A stretch of 64,000 nt of DNA from SYLG01 sp965226945 (GCA_965226945.1 OZ245717.1:5766001-5830000); one strand, 5' to 3'. Shown: positions 54,569 through 63,443, numbered from the stretch's first letter. Notes: generated by a model from the letters alone, not told the origin. A program made the numbers and translations.

Positions 54569-55816
54569 CTACCAGGAAAACTGGGTCTGAACGCCCAGGC
54601 CCGTGAAGCCGTCGAAGCCCAGATTGCCATACTGACGTTGGGTCCGAGCTTGATAGTAGCCGTTTTCGCCGGCATAGCCTTGCAGCACATTCAACCAGGT
54701 TTGCAGTTCATACCCGATCAAAAGAGACCAGCCTTTGCCTTTGCAGTTCAGGCCAATTCCGGCATCAAGGATTGGTATGGTCCCAAAGGTTGTCTCGTTC
54801 ATGGTGAAATTGTTCAACCCGTTGATCGACTGGCTCACGCGGCCCTGATAGGAACCCGCCACGACCGAGGCCGAACCCCAGAAGCGCAGCCCCAAACTTC
54901 CGATGAGGGTGGCATCGGCGCTTGCGCCGACCCGGACGCCGCCGCCATTGAACATCACCTTGGAACCGTAGTCGGCGGTGTTGACCCAACCGCCGCTGTA
55001 TTGCGCCTGCAGCGCCTGACTCAGATAGGCATAACGCGGACCGGCGAAAACCCGGAAAGCAAGCCAGTCGTCATGGTAGAACTGCTTCCCGAATTCGAGG
55101 TCGGCGAATTGAAACTGAATGTTGCTTTTCGCCGAAACTTGAGCGACCTGTGGAAAGTATCCAGGCCCGAGCAATGTGGGCGACAGGCCTCCCAGGGGCG
55201 CCGCGAGCATCGTCGTGGGAACCGTATTGATCGTAGGATTGCCATAGTAAATCGGGTTGTTCGCCACGGGCGCGTAACTGTAGACATCCGATTGCCAACT
55301 GAAATAGGTGTATTTCAAGGTCATGTCGGCATCCCGTTCGGGGTTCATCCAGGTGGCGCCGACCCGGAAACCGCTCTCGTAACCGCCGGGGATGAAGATC
55401 GTGTCGGAATAGCCGCCCTGGGTGCCATAGCCCGTGGGTCCGGTCACTGCGACCGCGGAGGGATTGCCGCGTGGCGCGAAGAGGAGATACTCCCCTTCCA
55501 TGATGAACACCCGAGTTTTGTTGACCCTGGCCTCATCGAGATCGATGTTGCCAAAAACTCCCAGGCTCGTGGACACGGTGCGCGATTTGTTGGCTTCTTC
55601 GAGCCTTTCCGGAGGGATCACCTTGCTCGGGTCCGGTCCGGGGACCGCTTGACCCGCTTCGGCGGGGGCGGGCACCGGCGGAGGCAACAGCGGTTCCTTG
55701 GCCTGATCTCCAGGAAATAAGGGGAACACAGACGGTTCCTTCACCTGGGCACGCAAGGAAGAGCCGCCAAGGAAAAGAGTCAGGCCGATCCAGAAAATGG
55801 ACGATTTCCAGCGCAT
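54569..55816 (-). CDS. BBP7-type outer-membrane beta-barrel protein
   Basis: A 415-residue planctomycete-type outer-membrane protein. A signal (SIFWIGLTLFLGGSSLRA) is followed by a Pro-rich stretch, then a series of amphipathic beta strands with alternating hydrophobic residues (YSDTIFIPGGYESGFRVGAT, RVFAGPRYAYLSQALQAQ, GLRFWGSASVVAGSYQG) and a terminal aromatic strand ending VQTQFSW. The name BBP7 refers to the planctomycete barrel family. GGGAG lies eight bases before the ATG; the frame is open much farther upstream, but that part is not barrel-like. Confidence 0.82.
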   Translation of the reverse strand: MRWKSSIFWIGLTLFLGGSSLRAQVKEPSVFPLFPGDQAKEPLLPPPVPAPAEAGQAVPGPDPSKVIPPERLEEANKSRTVSTSLGVFGNIDLDEARVNKTRVFIMEGEYLLFAPRGNPSAVAVTGPTGYGTQGGYSDTIFIPGGYESGFRVGATWMNPERDADMTLKYTYFSWQSDVYSYAPVANNPIYYGNPTINTVPTTMLAAPLGGLSPTLLGPGYFPQVAQVSAKSNIQFQFADLEFGKQFYHDDWLAFRVFAGPRYAYLSQALQAQYSGGWVNTADYGSKVMFNGGGVRVGASADATLIGSLGLRFWGSASVVAGSYQGRVSQSINGLNNFTMNETTFGTIPILDAGIGLNCKGKGWSLLIGYELQTWLNVLQGYAGENGYYQARTQRQYGNLGFDGFTGLGVQTQFSW

Positions 55817-55922
55817 GGTACGACTCCCTCGCTTTGGGCGAAAATAGGCCGGGTCAGGCCTATAAGAAATCGCAGTCCTGGATACAAGGCATCCTTTTTG
55901 CAAACTGGGTTTGCAAAGCAGG

Positions 55923-56153
55923 TCAGGGGGGATCGTACCCCCCGGGTGAGCCGGGGCGGCAACGCCAGATCCGGTGAAGGCCCCGGGCCGTGCCTTGCCA
56001 GGGGCCGTATAGCCTGACCGCCTCAATGAAATAATGGCTACAGGAAGGGTGAAAACGGCAAACGGTGGGCATGATCGGTGCAATGGCCAACTGGTACATC
56101 CGCACCAGGGAAATCAACATCGCCGCCACGATCCGGTTGATCCAGCGGATCAT
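55923..56153 (-). CDS. yidD: membrane protein insertion efficiency factor YidD
   Basis: A 76-residue YidD protein. The conserved core is CRFHPSCSHYFIEAV, with Cys32 and Cys38, followed by the basic GLHRIWRCRPGSPGG. It assists YidC-mediated membrane protein insertion. The start overlaps the end of rnpA by four bases, indicating translational coupling. The neighbouring yidC of most bacteria is not seen. Confidence 0.95.
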   Translation of the reverse strand: MIRWINRIVAAMLISLVRMYQLAIAPIMPTVCRFHPSCSHYFIEAVRLYGPWQGTARGLHRIWRCRPGSPGGYDPP

Positions 56154-56614
56154 GGCGGCGGCTCCTCGGGCTTTTCCGCAGTGGGCAAGTTCAACGGATC
56201 TTTGCGCGATTGAACGCGCTTGGCGACACGCTCGACCTGCTTCAAAAGGGCCTGGCGCACATCCTGCATTTTCCCCGCGTGCTTCATCCGTACAAGCACG
56301 ACCAGATCGAGGGCCATCGGGTAATGACTTTGATCAAGGCGGAAGGCTTCACGCAGTACCCGTTTCCAGCGGTTGCGCGCCGGGGCGGTTTTGGTGGTTT
56401 TCTTGGAGATCGATAGTCCAAGCCGGCAATGACTTAGACCGTTGGCCAGGGCATAGACCACCAGCGATTTGTCCGAAACCGAAATACGCCGCGAAAAAAC
56501 GGCCTGAAATTCCGGCCCCTTGCGCAATCGCATCGCCTTGGAAAAGGTCGAGCGCGTCTTCCCCTCAGGTGGCTTCTCAGCGTCGTCAGCCACTCGTCGC
56601 TCCGCGGGCCGCAC
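56150..56614 (-). CDS. rnpA: ribonuclease P protein component
   Basis: The protein subunit of RNase P, which processes the 5' ends of tRNA precursors. Its signature is RNRWKRVLREAFR with the RNR at 80-82, and LRKGPEFQAVFSRR near the N-terminus. At 154 residues it is longer than usual, with an N-terminal extension of ~28 residues that may be spurious; an internal ATG before RLRKGPE is possible. The start given is GTG. rpmH, normally just upstream, is absent; the DnaJ-like gene is there instead. Confidence 0.92.
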   Translation of the reverse strand: MRPAERRVADDAEKPPEGKTRSTFSKAMRLRKGPEFQAVFSRRISVSDKSLVVYALANGLSHCRLGLSISKKTTKTAPARNRWKRVLREAFRLDQSHYPMALDLVVLVRMKHAGKMQDVRQALLKQVERVAKRVQSRKDPLNLPTAEKPEEPPP

Positions 56615-56641
56615 ATCGATTATTTCCGATTGAGGCGTCGA

Positions 56642-57544
56642 TCACTTCCAATCGAGGTCCTTGCGCACATCCTGGTCTACAAGCCGCCCAAACTCCTGCA
56701 GCAACTCGAGGGCTTTGCCTTCCTTCACCGCCGGCGCGACGATCTTCACTTCCACATACTGATCGCCACCCTTGATGCCAAGGCCCTTGAGCCGCAGTCT
56801 CTTGCCGCTCGACACACCCGGCGGAAACTTCACGGTCACCCGACCGCCATCCACGGTGGGAACTTCCACCGTGGTTCCGATGGCGGCTTCCACGATTCCA
56901 ATCGGGCAATCGAGAACGATATCGTTTTCCACCCGCTTGAAATAGGGGTGGGGTTCGATCTCGATTTCTAGAAGCAGATCGGCGCCCCCATCGGCGTGGC
57001 CGGGTATCCGCAATTTCTGGCCTTCCGAGGCGCCCGGAGGAATTTTCAGGTCGATCGATTTGCCGCCGATGTTGATGCCGACCTTGCCGCCATTCGCCGC
57101 GGTGAGGAAGTCGATTTTGAACTTGGCCACCGCCGGAGGCGGCGGCGCGGCCTTGCGGCCTTTCCCCCTCGATTTTTTTCCGGTGAAAATGTCGCTGAAA
57201 TTGAATCCGCCGCCCCCGCCTGAGAACAGGTCACCCAGGTCCTCCGGGTTGAAATTGCCCCCGCCGAATGGGTTGCCTCCCTGAAAGGGATTACCACCAC
57301 CGCCGCCGCCGAACGGGTTTCCCTGCGGTCCGGCGAAGCCGAATTGATCGAACTGCTTACGCTTGTCCTTGTCACTGAGGATTTCGTAGGCTTCTTGCAC
57401 TTCCTTGAACTTGGCATCGGCGGCCTTGTCCCCCGGATTTTTGTCGGGATGGAGCTTTTTGGCCAGGCCGCGGTAAGCGTTTTTGATCTGGTCGTCGGAA
57501 GCGGTGCGCGCAACTCCCAGCACTTCATAAGGATCGCGAGGCAT
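56642..57544 (-). CDS. DnaJ-like co-chaperone (CbpA type, no zinc fingers)
   Basis: A 300-residue Hsp40 without the Cys-rich domain. J domain 1-70 (DPYEVLGVARTASDDQIKNA, HPD at 32-34). A Gly/Phe-rich region follows, about residues 70-130 (FGGGGGGNPFQGG). The C-terminal substrate-binding domains are about 135-290 (LKIPPGASEGQKLRIPG, DGGRVTVKFPPG). It would stimulate DnaK. Its place directly in front of rnpA on the same strand, 27 bases away, is unusual. Confidence 0.92.
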   Translation of the reverse strand: MPRDPYEVLGVARTASDDQIKNAYRGLAKKLHPDKNPGDKAADAKFKEVQEAYEILSDKDKRKQFDQFGFAGPQGNPFGGGGGGNPFQGGNPFGGGNFNPEDLGDLFSGGGGGFNFSDIFTGKKSRGKGRKAAPPPPAVAKFKIDFLTAANGGKVGINIGGKSIDLKIPPGASEGQKLRIPGHADGGADLLLEIEIEPHPYFKRVENDIVLDCPIGIVEAAIGTTVEVPTVDGGRVTVKFPPGVSSGKRLRLKGLGIKGGDQYVEVKIVAPAVKEGKALELLQEFGRLVDQDVRKDLDWK

Positions 57545-57598
57545 GGTTCTCTTGAATTGTTAAGGCTTTTCTACTGTGCTACCTACCGAATCATCACC

Positions 57599-58288
57599 CT
57601 ATTTTAGACATTCCGGTGGGTTTCCCAACTCCCGCCAGGCGATTGGCTGAATCGGCCCCTGGTAGGCGACCGCGGCGCGATGGCCGCGCGAGACGGTGCG
57701 CGAAATCAGTTGCCAGCTCTTGGGGAGATCCGCGGTTTTTCCAAGCTGGCCCAACGTGGGACGCAGTTCTTGGTCCAGGTCGATCCGGACTTCGTCCATG
57801 CCGAAGCCAAGACCGGTTCCCAGCGCCTTGACCACCGCTTCCTTGGCCGTCCAGAGCACGAAAAACGCCTCTTGATCCCAGTTTCGCTGTTCAAGGGCCG
57901 TGACCTCCGCCGGATGAAACCAGCGCCTGGCCATCGCCTCGCGCGAATCGAGGTTGCGCACCGCCTCGACATCGACCCCGACGGGTCCCGCCGCCGCGAT
58001 TGCGATCAAGGAGACGCCATGGGCGTGCGAAACGTTGAAGTGGACCGGGTGGGCTTCCAGGTAGGGCTTGCCGGCGCCGTTCTTAAGAAACGACAGGCTG
58101 TTGGGCTCGGCGGCGAGCCGCTGAGCAAGCAACCTGCGCAAGGCGCCGCGCGTTAACAGGAATTCGCGCCTGGGTTTTGGAAAGACAAAGCGGGCGGCCT
58201 GGGCCAATTCGTCGGGCGTTAACCAGCCGCGGGTCGCCGTTTCCTCCCAGGGCGGGGCATCATGATCAAAATAGAAACACTCGATCAT
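57599..58288 (-). CDS. 4'-phosphopantetheinyl transferase (Sfp type)
   Basis: Transfers phosphopantetheine from CoA to carrier proteins. 229 residues from the start chosen (MIECFYFDHD). The two magnesium/CoA motifs are PVGVDVEAVRN and WTAKEAVVKALGTGLG. An N-terminal block, FLLTRGALRRLLAQRL, and FNVSHAHGVSLIAI agree with the Sfp family. In-frame ATGs 36 and 99 bases farther upstream cannot be excluded. The DnaJ-like gene follows on the same strand, 54 bases away. Confidence 0.85.
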   Translation of the reverse strand: MIECFYFDHDAPPWEETATRGWLTPDELAQAARFVFPKPRREFLLTRGALRRLLAQRLAAEPNSLSFLKNGAGKPYLEAHPVHFNVSHAHGVSLIAIAAAGPVGVDVEAVRNLDSREAMARRWFHPAEVTALEQRNWDQEAFFVLWTAKEAVVKALGTGLGFGMDEVRIDLDQELRPTLGQLGKTADLPKSWQLISRTVSRGHRAAVAYQGPIQPIAWRELGNPPECLK

Positions 58289-58415
58289 GCTGATCCAGGT
58301 CGGGAAGGCCGCGGGGGAATCCATCAGGCAGGGAGCGCAAAACCGTTGGGCAAAGCGACGCCGGTGCGCTCCTGATTCCGATCGCATTTCCGGAATCGTA
58401 AAGCCAAATCGGCGA

Positions 58416-59660
58416 CTAGCCCTCGAGCTTCACCTTCACAATCCGGCGGCTGCCGACACGCACCACGAGGCCCGCGGTGATCTCGATCAGCTCGTTGGGG
58501 TCGGCGACTTTGGTTTTGTCCGGACCGACGCTCAAGCTCCCCTGTTCGACGAGGCGGCGGGCGTCGTTGTTGCTTTTCGCCAGGCCCAGAGCCGCGACCA
58601 GTTTTGAGGCCGCCATTTTGCCGGCGTTCAACTGGGCGGCCGCAACGGAGACTTCAGGGATATCTGTCGGGTCTTGTTTTTCACTGAAGCGCTTGCGCCA
58701 TTCGGCCGCGGCGTTTTCCGCCGCCTCGGACCCGTGATAAAACGAAACGATCTCGCGCCCGAGGCGTTCCTTGGCCAGTCGTGGATGAGTTTGGCCGGAG
58801 TCTTTCAGCACCGCGATCTCGGCCTGAGAAAGGTCGGTCAAGAGTTGCAGCCATTCGTTCATGAGGTCATCGGGAATGCTCATCGTCTTGGCGAATTGAT
58901 CGTAAGCCGCTTCGGCCACGCCGATGTAGTTGCCCAGGCTCTTGCCCATGCGCCGAGTGCCGTCGAGCCCTCGAAGGATCGGCAAGGTCATCGCCACCTG
59001 CGGTTCCTGCGAGGCGTCTTTTTGCAGTTCGCGCGCCACCATCAGGCTGAAAAGCTGCTCGCTGCCGCCGAGCTCGACATCGGAACGGATCTCGACCGAG
59101 TCGTGACCTTGCATCAAGGGGTAGAGGCATTCGTGCAAATAGATTGGCGAGGCCGCCTTGATCCGTTTGGTGAAGTCGTCGCGCTCGAGCATGCGCTGGA
59201 TCGTGATGCGCGATGTGAGAGCCAATACATCGAGGAAGGAGAACTTGGCGAACCAATCTCCATTGCGATGCACCTCGGTTTTGCTCAGGTCGATAATGCG
59301 GCCGACTTGCTTCAAGTAATCGACTGCATTGATTTCGACCTGTTCCTTGGTCAATCGCACCCGGGCCTGATCGCGGCCGGAGGGGTCGCCCACCAGGGCG
59401 GTGTAATTGCCGATGATGAGCACGGCCTGATGGCCAAGTTCCTGGAATTGGCGCAGCTTACGCAAGGGAACCGTGTGGCCGAGATGGACATCGATTCCGG
59501 TCGGGTCGATGCCGTATTTCACTCGCAGCGGCTTGCCCGTGGCGATGCTTTTTTCGAGCTTTTTCTCCATCTCCCCGGCAGGCATGACGTCGTCGATGCC
59601 CCTTCCGAGAATGGCCCATTGTTCCTTGGCGCTGAGCGGTGATCCCTTGGTCGGCTGCAT
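58416..59660 (-). CDS. tyrS: tyrosyl-tRNA synthetase
   Basis: Charges tRNA-Tyr. Class I Rossmann catalytic domain: HLGH at 59-62 (HIGH motif, following YGIDPTGIDV) and RMGKS at 237-241 in place of KMSKS. An S4 RNA-binding domain occupies about 350-414 (KSNNDARRLVEQGSLSV). Layout and the RMGKS variant suggest the TyrZ-like branch. The chosen ATG has GGAG 7 bases upstream. The frame extends upstream into the yraN region. Confidence 0.95.
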   Translation of the reverse strand: MQPTKGSPLSAKEQWAILGRGIDDVMPAGEMEKKLEKSIATGKPLRVKYGIDPTGIDVHLGHTVPLRKLRQFQELGHQAVLIIGNYTALVGDPSGRDQARVRLTKEQVEINAVDYLKQVGRIIDLSKTEVHRNGDWFAKFSFLDVLALTSRITIQRMLERDDFTKRIKAASPIYLHECLYPLMQGHDSVEIRSDVELGGSEQLFSLMVARELQKDASQEPQVAMTLPILRGLDGTRRMGKSLGNYIGVAEAAYDQFAKTMSIPDDLMNEWLQLLTDLSQAEIAVLKDSGQTHPRLAKERLGREIVSFYHGSEAAENAAAEWRKRFSEKQDPTDIPEVSVAAAQLNAGKMAASKLVAALGLAKSNNDARRLVEQGSLSVGPDKTKVADPNELIEITAGLVVRVGSRRIVKVKLEG

Positions 59661-59724
59661 GAAGGCTCCAGGAAGCGAAGTGGCGAGGAATCTGGCCCCA
59701 TTGAAATCGAATGAGGAGAGAAGT

Positions 59725-60270
59725 TTATTTGGGCCGAAAGGCGTCGCGGATATGGATGATTTCCGAGAGTTTGTCTTGGTCCGACCAGGCCAGTGCGACG
59801 ATATCCTGGCGAATGGTGATTCCGGATAGGTTATGGCGTCGGACGAGCCAGGTGGTCGCATTCAAAATGCGCTGTCGTTTGTCCCGGTTGACCGAATCGA
59901 GCGGGATCTGCGCGGTGTCGGTGCGGCGCGAGCGAACTTCCACCACGACCAGCGTTGGACCTTCGCGCGCGAGGATGTCGATCTCGCCAATTCCTCTGAC
60001 GGCAATGTTGCGCCCCAGGATCCGCAAGCCTGCCTTTTTGAGGTGTTTGACCGCCAGGCGCTCGCCGCGATTGCCGCGGATTTTGCGCACGGTCATCCCA
60101 CTGAAACCGAGCCAACGGCCAATTAAGGCGGTCCAACCACGCACACGTCTTTTGATTTCGTTTGTAAACGAAATCAACCGGAAGGGGAGGGCCTGCTGCG
60201 CTCCCTTTCGCGGTTTCGTTGCCCCGGTATCCAAGGGGGATACTGGGGTGGGTGGTGGGTTGTCTGCCAC
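59725..60270 (-). CDS. yraN: UPF0102 (YraN) family protein
   Basis: A restriction-endonuclease-fold protein of unknown role, often in this genomic neighbourhood. The family core starts about residue 64: NRGERLAVKHLKKAGLRILG, then RGIGEIDILAR and VVVEVRSRRTD, a PD-(D/E)XK-like Asp/Glu-x-Lys region. The GTG start gives 181 residues, about 60 more than typical. The ATG at 60096 would give 123 residues. No good ribosome-binding site decides between them. Confidence 0.85.
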   Translation of the reverse strand: MADNPPPTPVSPLDTGATKPRKGAQQALPFRLISFTNEIKRRVRGWTALIGRWLGFSGMTVRKIRGNRGERLAVKHLKKAGLRILGRNIAVRGIGEIDILAREGPTLVVVEVRSRRTDTAQIPLDSVNRDKRQRILNATTWLVRRHNLSGITIRQDIVALAWSDQDKLSEIIHIRDAFRPK

Positions 60271-60363
60271 GCGTTTCGCAACCGGGAACCAGGCAGGACC
60301 GACACGATCAATCGGTTCGCCTGGTGCCTGTAACTCGGACGCCTGAATCCTTGGCGCCCGGGC

Positions 60364-60768
60364 TTAGCGTGCCGCGGCCACTTTGGGTTTGCGTTCGCGA
60401 AGGCGGGTGGCCTTACCGACACGCTTGCGCAGGTAGTAAAGCTTGGCGCGGCGCACTTCGCCGGAGCGCTTGACTTCGACCTTGGAGATGCGGGGAGAAT
60501 CGAGCGGGAAAATGCGCTCGACACCTTCGCCTTGGACGATCCGGCGAACGGTGAAGGTGGCGGTGGCGCCATGGCCGCGCATGGCGATCACAACACCCGA
60601 ATAGACCTGAATGCGTTCTTTCTCGCCTTCGAGGAAACGCAGGGAGACATCGACCGTATCGCCAATGCTCAAGGTCGGAATCGTGCGGTTGACCTTGGCC
60701 GCGGCGCAATATTCGGCAACTCGTTTGCGGGCGTTTTCTTCAACCAACGACATCAATGCGTTCTTCAT
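60364..60768 (-). CDS. rplS: 50S ribosomal protein L19
   Basis: A 134-residue L19 located at the 30S-50S interface. Recognised from SIGDTVDVSLRFLEGEKER, VYSGVVIAMRGHG, TFTVRRIVQGEGVERIFPL and RRAKLYYLRKRVGKATRL. The start codon overlaps the trmD stop by 4 bases (ATGA), typical of coupled translation in the rpsP-trmD-rplS operon. Confidence 0.97.
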   Translation of the reverse strand: MKNALMSLVEENARKRVAEYCAAAKVNRTIPTLSIGDTVDVSLRFLEGEKERIQVYSGVVIAMRGHGATATFTVRRIVQGEGVERIFPLDSPRISKVEVKRSGEVRRAKLYYLRKRVGKATRLRERKPKVAAAR

Positions 60769-61487
60769 GACTCGTCTCTCTTTCGAAAAACCTCAACCTT
60801 TGTTTCCACCGGCTCCCGCCGAGCCGGGCTCGGTTGGGACCTCAATCGGGACTGTTCTCTTCTCCAGGAGGCAATCAATCCATGATCGCCGCTCAAGAGA
60901 ATTTCGGGCACTTCCATTCCACGAAACACACGAGGGCGCGTGTATTGCGGGTATTCGTGAAGGCCGGGCTCGCTGTGCGACTCCTCCTCCACGCTGGCCG
61001 GGTCGCCGAGCACTCCCGGCACCAGCCTCATCACCGTCTCCATCAGCACCATCGCCGGAACTTCGCCGCCGTTGCAGACAAAGTCCCCAATGGAAATCTC
61101 GGTGGGGGTTAGCCCCAGCCGAATCCGCTCGTCGAAACCCTCATAGCGCCCACATAACAAGATGAGGCGCTGTTTGGTCGCGAGCTTGGCCACCATCTCC
61201 TGATCGAGCCGTTTCCCCGAAGGGGTGAGCATGATCAGGCAGGCATTGCGCGGATCGGCAGCGCTCACCGCCTCCACCGCATCGAACACCGGGCCTGGCA
61301 TCATCACCATTCCCGGACCACCGCCGAAGGGCCGGTCGTCCACTGAATGGTGCTTTCCGGGCGCCCAGTCGCGGATATTCCAGAGGTGAACCTCAAGGAG
61401 CTTCCGCTCGATCGCCTTGGCCATGAGGCTTTCCCCAAGAAACCCGGAGAATAAATCCGGGAACAGGGTAAGCAGGTCAAACCTCAA
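60765..61487 (-). CDS. trmD: tRNA (guanine-N1)-methyltransferase
   Basis: Methylates G37 of tRNAs to prevent frameshifting. 240 residues with the SPOUT knot motifs: LLCGRYEGFDERI, EISIGDFVCNGGE, VPGVLGDPAS and, near the N-terminus, FDLLTLFPDLF and RPFGGGPGMVM. I start it at TTG before RFDLL, which has GAGGG 8 bases upstream and the normal TrmD N-terminus; the frame is open for 47 more codons, running into rpsP. The order rpsP-trmD-rplS lacks rimM. Confidence 0.95.
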   Translation of the reverse strand: MRFDLLTLFPDLFSGFLGESLMAKAIERKLLEVHLWNIRDWAPGKHHSVDDRPFGGGPGMVMMPGPVFDAVEAVSAADPRNACLIMLTPSGKRLDQEMVAKLATKQRLILLCGRYEGFDERIRLGLTPTEISIGDFVCNGGEVPAMVLMETVMRLVPGVLGDPASVEEESHSEPGLHEYPQYTRPRVFRGMEVPEILLSGDHGLIASWRREQSRLRSQPSPARREPVETKVEVFRKRDES

Positions 61488-61512
61488 GGACCAATCCCTC
61501 GCAATTCGAAAA

Positions 61513-61812
61513 TCAGGAGGTCGGCTGAGCCTTGGGTTGTCCGGCTTCGGCGGCGGCCTTCTCGAAGGTTTCCATGTAGCGCTTGATGAAAGCGGCGACA
61601 TGCTCCGAGGGTTGAGCCCCCACGCCAAGCCAGTACTTCACGCGAACGGGGTCAAAGCTGACGCGCTTTTCCTTTTCGGTAATGGTCGGATCGTAGGTTC
61701 CCAGTTCCTCAAGAACTCGCCCATCGCGCGGTTGCCGGGAATCGATCGCCACAATCCGGAAAAAGGCGCGGTGCTTGCGCCCCATCTTCTTCATTCGGAG
61801 TCGAACTGCCAC
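61513..61812 (-). CDS. rpsP: 30S ribosomal protein S16
   Basis: 99 residues, the usual size for S16. Recognised from VRLRMKKMGRKHRAFFRI, VLEELGTYDP and VKYWLGVGAQPSEHV. The start is GTG in front of AVRLRMKK with AGGA upstream; a longer frame runs into the 33-base repeats and is not used. Operon order is ffh, rpsP, trmD, rplS. Confidence 0.96.
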   Translation of the reverse strand: MAVRLRMKKMGRKHRAFFRIVAIDSRQPRDGRVLEELGTYDPTITEKEKRVSFDPVRVKYWLGVGAQPSEHVAAFIKRYMETFEKAAAEAGQPKAQPTS

Positions 61813-61856
61813 TTCTTTCGTCCTTCCTGGCCTGACCCGGCAATGCCGGACCGAAA

Positions 61857-61980
61857 CCTTGCGCGCCGTCACCGGCGCTTCACTGACAACCTTGCGCGCC
61901 GTTACCGGCGCTTCACTGACAACCTTGCGCGCCGTTACCGGCGCTTCACTGACAAAGTTGCGCGCCGTTACCGGCGCTTC
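61857..61980. repeat. 33-bp tandem repeat, four copies, between ffh and rpsP
   Basis: GCGCGCC at 61861, 61894, 61927 and 61960 marks a 33-base period. Each unit holds GCGCCGTTACCGGCGC (GTCACC in the outermost copy), a 6-base-pair hairpin with a 4-base loop. The innermost copy encodes the last codons and stop of ffh. The period is a multiple of three, so the reading frames are preserved. Confidence 0.95.
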
Positions 61981-63443
61981 TTCTTGCGACGCTCCGCCGC
62001 ACGCTCTCTGGGGGACTTACCGCCATCCCCTCCTTGATCCTGAACTTTGATCTTGGCGCCGGGCATCAGTCCGCCCATTTTGCCAAGACCAGAAACCATG
62101 CGAATCCGTTCGAGCATCGACATTTTGGCCATCGGCCGCATGAAGGCTCGAATTTGTTCGAACACGGTGATCAGTTGTTTGACTTCTTGCGGCGGCACGC
62201 CGCTACCCTTGGCGATGCGAGCTCGCCGGTCGTAATCGATGAGGTCGGGATCCTTGCGCTCCTTGGGCGTCATCGCATCGATGATTCCCTGGATCCGCTT
62301 CATCGACGATTCGGGGTCCTGATCCGAGGGAATCATGTCCCCCACGCCAGGCAGGCTGCCCAGGACATCCTTGAGCGGTCCCATCTTGCGGATGAGGGGT
62401 AGCTGCTGGCGGAAATCCTCGATCGTGTAGTTGCCCTGTTCGAGCTTTTTCTGCTGCTTGATCCGCTCTTCTTCGGTGATCTCGGACTGGACGCGCGCCA
62501 CCTTGTCGACGAGCGAGAGGATATCCCCCTGGCCGAGGATGCGCTGTGCCATGCCTTCGGGGCGGAACTCTTCCAGGCGGTCGAGCTTCTCCCCCATACC
62601 GACGAACTTGATGGGGACCTTGGTGATTTCCTTGATCGATAAGGCCGCGCCACCGCGCGCATCGCCATCGAGCTTAGTGAGGATCACCCCGTTGATATCG
62701 AGGGCTTCGTTGAAGGTCTTGGCGCTTTGAACGGCGTCCTGACCGGTCATCGCATCACAAACAAAATAAATCTGGTCGGGTTGGACGGTGCGGTCGATTT
62801 GCCGCAGTTCCTCCATCGGCATTTCGGCCACGTGGAGCCGGCCGGCGGTATCGAGGATGACGGTATCGATGAGCAACGATTTGGCATGAGCCACGCCGCG
62901 CTTACACACATCTACCGGACTTGGCCCGATGCGTTCGCCGTTCGGTCCAAAGCGGATTTCTTCGCGGTAGACCGGTACATCGATCTGCTTGCCGAGCAGT
63001 TCGAGTTGATCGATGGCGGCGGGGCGCTGCAAGTCCGCCGCGACGAGAAGCGGTTTGCGGCCTCTTTGGACCAAAGTGAGTGCGAGTTTGCCCGCGGTGG
63101 TCGTTTTGCCCTGGCCTTGCAGGCCGCAGAGCATGATGACGGTGGGCCGGCCCGAAACTTGGGGAATCGACGAATCGACCGGTCCCATGAGGGCGACCAG
63201 CTCGTCGTAAACAATTTTGAGGACTTGCTCGCCCGGATCGAGCGATTTGAGCACTTCCTGCCCGACCGCCCTTTTGACCACCTTGGCGATGAAAGCGTTG
63301 GCGACATCGAGGTGAACGTCGGCGTCCAGTAGGGCAACGCGGACCTCGTCCAGGCTCTCGCGGATGTTCGCCTCGGTGAGGCGGCCACGTCCACGCAGCT
63401 TGCGCAGGGCACCGGTCAGCGTTCTCTGCAATCCCTCAAACAT
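61968..63443 (-). CDS. ffh: signal recognition particle protein Ffh
   Basis: The SRP GTPase that, with 4.5S RNA and FtsY, targets membrane proteins co-translationally. 491 residues: N-domain, then the G-domain with GLQGQGKTTTAGK, the insertion-box DTAGR and TKLDGDARGG, then the methionine-rich M-domain near the C-terminus (MRPMAKMSMLERIRMVSGLG). A basic tail (RERAAERRKKKRR) ends it. Its stop is part of the 33-base tandem repeat. It probably shares a transcript with rpsP. Confidence 0.96.
   Translation of the reverse strand: MFEGLQRTLTGALRKLRGRGRLTEANIRESLDEVRVALLDADVHLDVANAFIAKVVKRAVGQEVLKSLDPGEQVLKIVYDELVALMGPVDSSIPQVSGRPTVIMLCGLQGQGKTTTAGKLALTLVQRGRKPLLVAADLQRPAAIDQLELLGKQIDVPVYREEIRFGPNGERIGPSPVDVCKRGVAHAKSLLIDTVILDTAGRLHVAEMPMEELRQIDRTVQPDQIYFVCDAMTGQDAVQSAKTFNEALDINGVILTKLDGDARGGAALSIKEITKVPIKFVGMGEKLDRLEEFRPEGMAQRILGQGDILSLVDKVARVQSEITEEERIKQQKKLEQGNYTIEDFRQQLPLIRKMGPLKDVLGSLPGVGDMIPSDQDPESSMKRIQGIIDAMTPKERKDPDLIDYDRRARIAKGSGVPPQEVKQLITVFEQIRAFMRPMAKMSMLERIRMVSGLGKMGGLMPGAKIKVQDQGGDGGKSPRERAAERRKKKRR

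Noticed and set aside
54431..55720. 429-codon plus-strand frame
   Set aside because: Antisense to the BBP7 barrel gene, which has a signal peptide and a ribosome-binding site.
61857..61980. CRISPR array
   Set aside because: The 33-base units are contiguous tandem copies with no spacers, inside an operon junction.
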